From: Bradyrhizobium sp. SZCCT0153
GTDB lineage: Bacteria > Pseudomonadota > Alphaproteobacteria > Rhizobiales > Xanthobacteraceae
Reading direction: 5' to 3'
NCBI RefSeq assembly: GCF_018129995.1
Contig: NZ_JAFCKS010000001.1
Location: forward strand, 779,001 to 843,000
DNA length: 64,000 nt
How positions within the stretch are numbered: position 1 is the first letter of the stretch; every line of letters begins with the position of its first letter. Positions 61,016 to 64,000 of this stretch are shown piece after piece. The position numbers were made by a program, and so were the translations under genes. The notes under the pieces were generated by a model that was not told the DNA's origin, did not search any database, and worked only from the letters and a program-made list of their open reading frames with translations.

Positions 61016-62638
61016 CTAATGCTTCTGTCCGTACAACACCGGAACTGCTGAATCCACGATCACCTCGACGAGGCTCGTGCCGGCGAATGCCATCCCGCGC
61101 TTGAGCGCTTCGCCGAGCTCCGCGGCCTTCGTCACCCGCACCGCATCGCAGCCCATGCCTTCGGCGAGCCGGACGAAATCGATGCCCGGCAGCTCCAGTC
61201 CCGGCACGTTGCGCACCTGCATCACCTGGCTGAACGAGCGCATCGCGCCGTAGCCGGAATTGTTGATGACGACGACGGTGAGCGGCAGTTTTCGCTGCGC
61301 GGCGGTCCACAGCGCCTGGATCGAATACATCGCCGAGCCGTCGCCGATCAGGCACACGGTGCGGCTCTTCGGCTTGCCGAGCGCCATGCCGACCGCGGCG
61401 GGCAGGGAGTAGCCGAGGCCGCCGCTCGACATGGTGTAGAAACTGTCCTGGCCGCGCATCGGCATGAATTTTTGCATCGCCGGCCGGTGCGAGGGCACTT
61501 CCTCCACCAGCGAGCTGCCGTCCGGCATCGCCTGCGACAGCGCGTGCAACAAGAACTCCACCGGCAGCGGCTCGCCGGCTTGCGGCGCCGGCGGCAGCGT
61601 GCGGCCTTTCGGCGCCACACGTTTGCTCTCCGGCAGGAGGTCGAGCAGCAGGCTTAGCGCCGGCTTCATCGTGGCGATGATGCTGGTGCCGAACGGTGTG
61701 ACCGCGGCGGCATCCGGGTCGTCGGTGATCTGGAAGATCGTCGCGCCGCCATCGAAGATCGCGGCGTGGCCCTCGACATGGAAGGTGAACACCGGCGCGC
61801 CGACGACGACGACGAGATCGTGCTCGCGCAGCGCATCGGAGAGCTGTGCGGGCGAGGCGTGCAGGAAGCCCGCGAACTGCGGATGGCGCTCGGGGAACGA
61901 GCAGCGCGCCGAGAACGGGCTGACCCAGACGCTCGCCTTCGCCTTCTCGGCCACGCGCACCATGAGGTCGACAGCGCCCGCGCGATCGACGCCGGGGCCG
62001 ACCACGAGCGCGGGGTGCTTTGCCGAACCGAGCGCTGTGACCAGCGCCTTCATCGCATCAGGCTCGGGCCCGATCTCGCGGCTGACCTTGCGCGCCTCGA
62101 CCGGAGCCGTCGCATGCGCCCAGTCGTCGATCGGGATCGACACGAAGGTCGGCCCGCAGGGCGGCTGCATCGCGGTGTAATAGGCGCGCGCGATCGCGGC
62201 CGGCACGTCCTCGGGCCGCGCCGGCTCGACGCTGTACTTCACATATGGCCTCGGAAACTCCGACGCGCGCTCGGCATAGAGGAACGCCTGCAAGGGGAGG
62301 ATCGAACGCGCCTGCTGGCCCGCGGTGATGACGAGCGGTGTCTGGTTGCGATGCGCGGTGTAGATGTTGCCGAGCGCGTTGCCGACGCCGGCCGCCGAAT
62401 GCAGATTGACGAAACCGGCATTGCTCGTCGCCTGCGCGTAGCCATCGGCCATGCCGACGGCGGAGGCTTCCTGCAGCGCCAGCACGTAGTCGATGTCGTC
62501 GGGCCAGTCGCTCAGGAACGGCAGCTCGGTCGAGCCGGGATTGCCGAACACTTTTTTGATGCCGAACGACCGCAGCAGGTCGAGCGTGGCCTGCTTGACG
62601 GTGACGGATTTGCTGCCGCTCTTGCCGTTCTTTGCCAT
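61016..62638 (-). CDS. mdlC: Benzoylformate decarboxylase
   Basis: A 540-residue TPP-dependent decarboxylase. The PYR domain starts KQATLDLLRSFGIKKVFGNP with GNPGSTELPFLSDWP containing the substrate-site serine, ALQEASAVGMADGYAQ with the TPP-activating Glu, and FVNLHSAAGVGNALGN with the active-site His. A second active-site His lies in GAPVFTFHVEG. The TPP-binding site is CLIGDGSAMYSIQALWTAAQ. All BFDC catalytic residues known from Pseudomonas putida (Ser26, Glu47, His70, His281 equivalents) appear present. It decarboxylates phenylglyoxylate to benzaldehyde in the mandelate pathway; a related aliphatic 2-oxo acid is possible. Stops convergent 4 bp from the SDR gene. Confidence 0.9.
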   Translation of the reverse strand: MAKNGKSGSKSVTVKQATLDLLRSFGIKKVFGNPGSTELPFLSDWPDDIDYVLALQEASAVGMADGYAQATSNAGFVNLHSAAGVGNALGNIYTAHRNQTPLVITAGQQARSILPLQAFLYAERASEFPRPYVKYSVEPARPEDVPAAIARAYYTAMQPPCGPTFVSIPIDDWAHATAPVEARKVSREIGPEPDAMKALVTALGSAKHPALVVGPGVDRAGAVDLMVRVAEKAKASVWVSPFSARCSFPERHPQFAGFLHASPAQLSDALREHDLVVVVGAPVFTFHVEGHAAIFDGGATIFQITDDPDAAAVTPFGTSIIATMKPALSLLLDLLPESKRVAPKGRTLPPAPQAGEPLPVEFLLHALSQAMPDGSSLVEEVPSHRPAMQKFMPMRGQDSFYTMSSGGLGYSLPAAVGMALGKPKSRTVCLIGDGSAMYSIQALWTAAQRKLPLTVVVINNSGYGAMRSFSQVMQVRNVPGLELPGIDFVRLAEGMGCDAVRVTKAAELGEALKRGMAFAGTSLVEVIVDSAVPVLYGQKH

Positions 62639-62679
62639 GGTTTCCGTCCCTGTTGATTACCGACGCTCGTAGACCCACC

Positions 62680-62764
62680 GTCATTGCGAGGAGCCCTTGC
62701 GACGAAGCAATCCAGACCATCTCCGCGGAGGGACTCTGGATTGCTTCGCTGCGCTCGCAATGAC
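62680..62764. repeat. Dispersed palindrome, GTCATTGC...GCAATGAC family, long copy
   Basis: About 85 bp: GTCATTGCGAG at the left and CTCGCAATGAC at the right, with GAAGCAATCCAGA and TCTGGATTGCTTC as inner arms. Same organisation as 33829-33913. It lies in the gap between the minus-strand MaoC-type and benzoylformate decarboxylase genes. Confidence 0.85.
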
Positions 62765-62784
62765 GAGGAGGAAACAGCAGCGGC

Positions 62785-63636
62785 CTACCACACCGCCGTG
62801 CCCTTCATCGTCGGCTGCCCCTCGGCATTCGCGGTCCAAAGCTCCATGCCCGCCTCGGTCTCATTGGCGTTGATCGAAAACTCCGAACCCTCGAACAGCG
62901 GCTGCAGACCGCGATACGAAAACTTCTTCGGCGCTCTGCCGCCGCGCAGCTTTGCCGCCATCTCGATGATCAACGCGGCCTGCAACGGGCCGTGGAAGAC
63001 CAGGCCCGGATAGCCCTCGACCTTGGTGACGTAGTCGCGGTCGTAATGGATGCGATGGCCGTTGAAGGTCAGCGCGGAATACCGAAACAGCAGCACGGGA
63101 TCAGAGACATGGGTCTCGCGATGCTGCGCCTTCGGCGGCGGAGGCGGGGCCTTTGCCGGCGCGGTCGGCGTCGTCGTCATCTCGCGATAGACGATGTCCT
63201 GGCGTTCGCGGATGGCAGTGCCGCGCGGCGAGGAGATGCTGTGCTCGACCGCGACGAAGCACAGCGTGCCGGTCGATCCGGTCTTTACCGTCACGTCGGC
63301 AATGCGCGAAGTCCGGGTCGATTCATCGCCGACGTGCAAGGGCTGCAAAAATTCGATCTCGCCGCCGGCCCACATCCGGCGCGGCAGCGGCACCGGCGGC
63401 AGGAAGCCGCCGCGGGTCGGATGCCCGTCGGGCCCGAGCATCGACATCGGAAACACCGGCTGTGCCAGGCACCAATGCACCGTGAACGGCGCGGCATCGC
63501 CGGACTTGGGCTCGCCCACGTCCTGGAAAAGTGTCGCCCGAAGACCCTTGACGAGCTGCGCGGTGACGACGTCGGTGGCCTCCGTGCTGCGGCCGATCCA
63601 TTGCCTGAGATGATCGATGTCGAGCTGCTCGGTCAT
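62785..63636 (-). CDS. MaoC-like hydratase (mesaconyl-CoA hydratase/HTD2-type)
   Basis: A 283-residue double-hotdog hydratase. The N-terminal FAS1-like half has WCLAQPVFPMSMLGPDGHPT and MWAGGEIEFLQPLHVGDEST. A Pro/Ala-rich linker (PTAPAKAPPPPPKAQ) leads to the C-terminal half with the catalytic hydratase-2 motif in FRYSALTFNGHRIHYDRDYV and GYPGLVFHGPLQAALI. This organisation matches mesaconyl-C4-CoA or itaconyl-CoA hydratase-like proteins, which are encoded next to CaiB/BaiF CoA-transferases, as here. Start at 63636 (MTEQLDIDHLRQWIG); 14 bp separate it from the CoA-transferase gene. Substrate specificity not determined by sequence. Confidence 0.9.
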   Translation of the reverse strand: MTEQLDIDHLRQWIGRSTEATDVVTAQLVKGLRATLFQDVGEPKSGDAAPFTVHWCLAQPVFPMSMLGPDGHPTRGGFLPPVPLPRRMWAGGEIEFLQPLHVGDESTRTSRIADVTVKTGSTGTLCFVAVEHSISSPRGTAIRERQDIVYREMTTTPTAPAKAPPPPPKAQHRETHVSDPVLLFRYSALTFNGHRIHYDRDYVTKVEGYPGLVFHGPLQAALIIEMAAKLRGGRAPKKFSYRGLQPLFEGSEFSINANETEAGMELWTANAEGQPTMKGTAVW

Positions 63637-63650
63637 GACGCCTCGCTCTG

Positions 63651-64000
63651 TTATGTCCTGGATTGTGGCTTTTCGCCGATCGCTGGCACAGCGCCGTAGG
63701 CGCGCGTCTCGCCGACGATGATCGGCGCCGGCGCGGGATAGCTGACGCGGCCGTTCGGCGTGTCGACCTCGATGCGGCGCAGATGCGGATGGTTGGTGAG
63801 GTCGGCCATGGTGTTGACCTCGGCGAAGGCGATGTCGGCGTCCGACAGCCGCTTGAGCAGCTCGTCGCGCCTCATCTTGCCAAAGCTGTCCGCGACCGTC
63901 TTGTCGGTGAAATCGCGGTTGCGCACGCGCTCGACCATGTTGGCGACGCGGGGGTCAGCCGGCAGGTCCGGCTGGTCGAGCACCTTCGCGCACAGCGTCT
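63651..64000 (-). CDS. CaiB/BaiF CoA-transferase, 3' part
   Basis: The C-terminal ~115 residues of a family III CoA-transferase; the gene enters from the right edge and ends at 63651. The visible part has NRDFTDKTVADSFGKMRRDE, LLKRLSDADIAFAEVNTMAD, LTNHPHLRRIEVDTPNGRVS and the C-terminal PAPIIVGETRAYGAVPAIGE, all normal for the family. With the MaoC-type hydratase 14 bp downstream it forms a C4/C5 dicarboxyl-CoA-type cluster. The active-site aspartate is outside the window. Confidence 0.88.
   Translation of the reverse strand, partial: TLCAKVLDQPDLPADPRVANMVERVRNRDFTDKTVADSFGKMRRDELLKRLSDADIAFAEVNTMADLTNHPHLRRIEVDTPNGRVSYPAPAPIIVGETRAYGAVPAIGEKPQSRT

Overview
The window looks like a chromosomal stretch from an alphaproteobacterium of the Bradyrhizobium/Rhodopseudomonas type. 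The DNA is GC-rich throughout with strongly GC-biased third codon positions. The gene content is typical of a metabolically versatile soil Rhizobiales: acyl-CoA dehydrogenases, CaiB/BaiF CoA-transferases, molybdo-hydroxylase, SorAB sulfite oxidase, LLM monooxygenase, MaoC hydratase. Several dispersed palindromic intergenic repeats also resemble families I associate with that group. The genus is an inference from memory, not a search. I saw no rRNA, tRNA, insertion sequence, integrase, phage gene or CRISPR array.

Layout. 0-7 kb: 3' part of a D-aminoacylase, a CobW-type GTPase, a broken GFA gene, a tautomerase/TetR divergent pair with a double operator, two adjacent unknown proteins sharing a CxxC-plus-helix motif, a cache-domain chemoreceptor and an Asp/Glu/hydantoin-racemase-like protein. 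7-16 kb: a single-chain biotin-dependent acyl-CoA carboxylase, an AcoR-like sigma-54 activator, a two-component flavin monooxygenase pair, and the KDPGal kinase and aldolase of galactonate breakdown. 16-25 kb: pyruvate oxidase-type TPP enzyme, thioesterase, amidase plus ring-opening amidohydrolase (cyanurate/barbiturate type), and Tex. 25-34 kb: a Gly/His-rich secreted protein, an OmpR/kinase pair, a predicted inactive HtrA-like PDZ protein translationally coupled to a receiver-truncated LuxR regulator, then a Tat-exported VOC protein, a DHDPS-family aldolase and a solitary molybdo-hydroxylase large subunit.

34-49 kb: two acyl-CoA dehydrogenases with an enoyl-CoA hydratase, LemA with two TPM-domain proteins, a cyclic-nucleotide-binding/metallo-hydrolase operon, two unknown envelope proteins (one with a haem c motif), a 54-residue membrane protein, GST, CoA-transferase, and PutA with a divergent Lrp-type regulator. 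49-58 kb: cold-shock protein, SorAB, a membrane class III cyclase with a haem-b-like anchor and ferredoxin domain, GT39 glycosyltransferase, YcjF/YcjX and a HlyIII/PAQR protein. 58-64 kb: two SDR enzymes, a MarR regulator with a 41-bp palindrome in the divergent promoter, benzoylformate decarboxylase, a MaoC-type hydratase and the 3' end of another CoA-transferase.

The candidates most worth following as undescribed systems are the pseudoprotease-PDZ/LuxR pair (27966-29206), the paired CxxC proteins (3617-4602), and the redox-type cyclase beside sulfite oxidase (49968-53553). Most other genes are recognisable metabolic families. Coordinates of starts were chosen from ribosome-binding sites and family N-termini; no database search was run.
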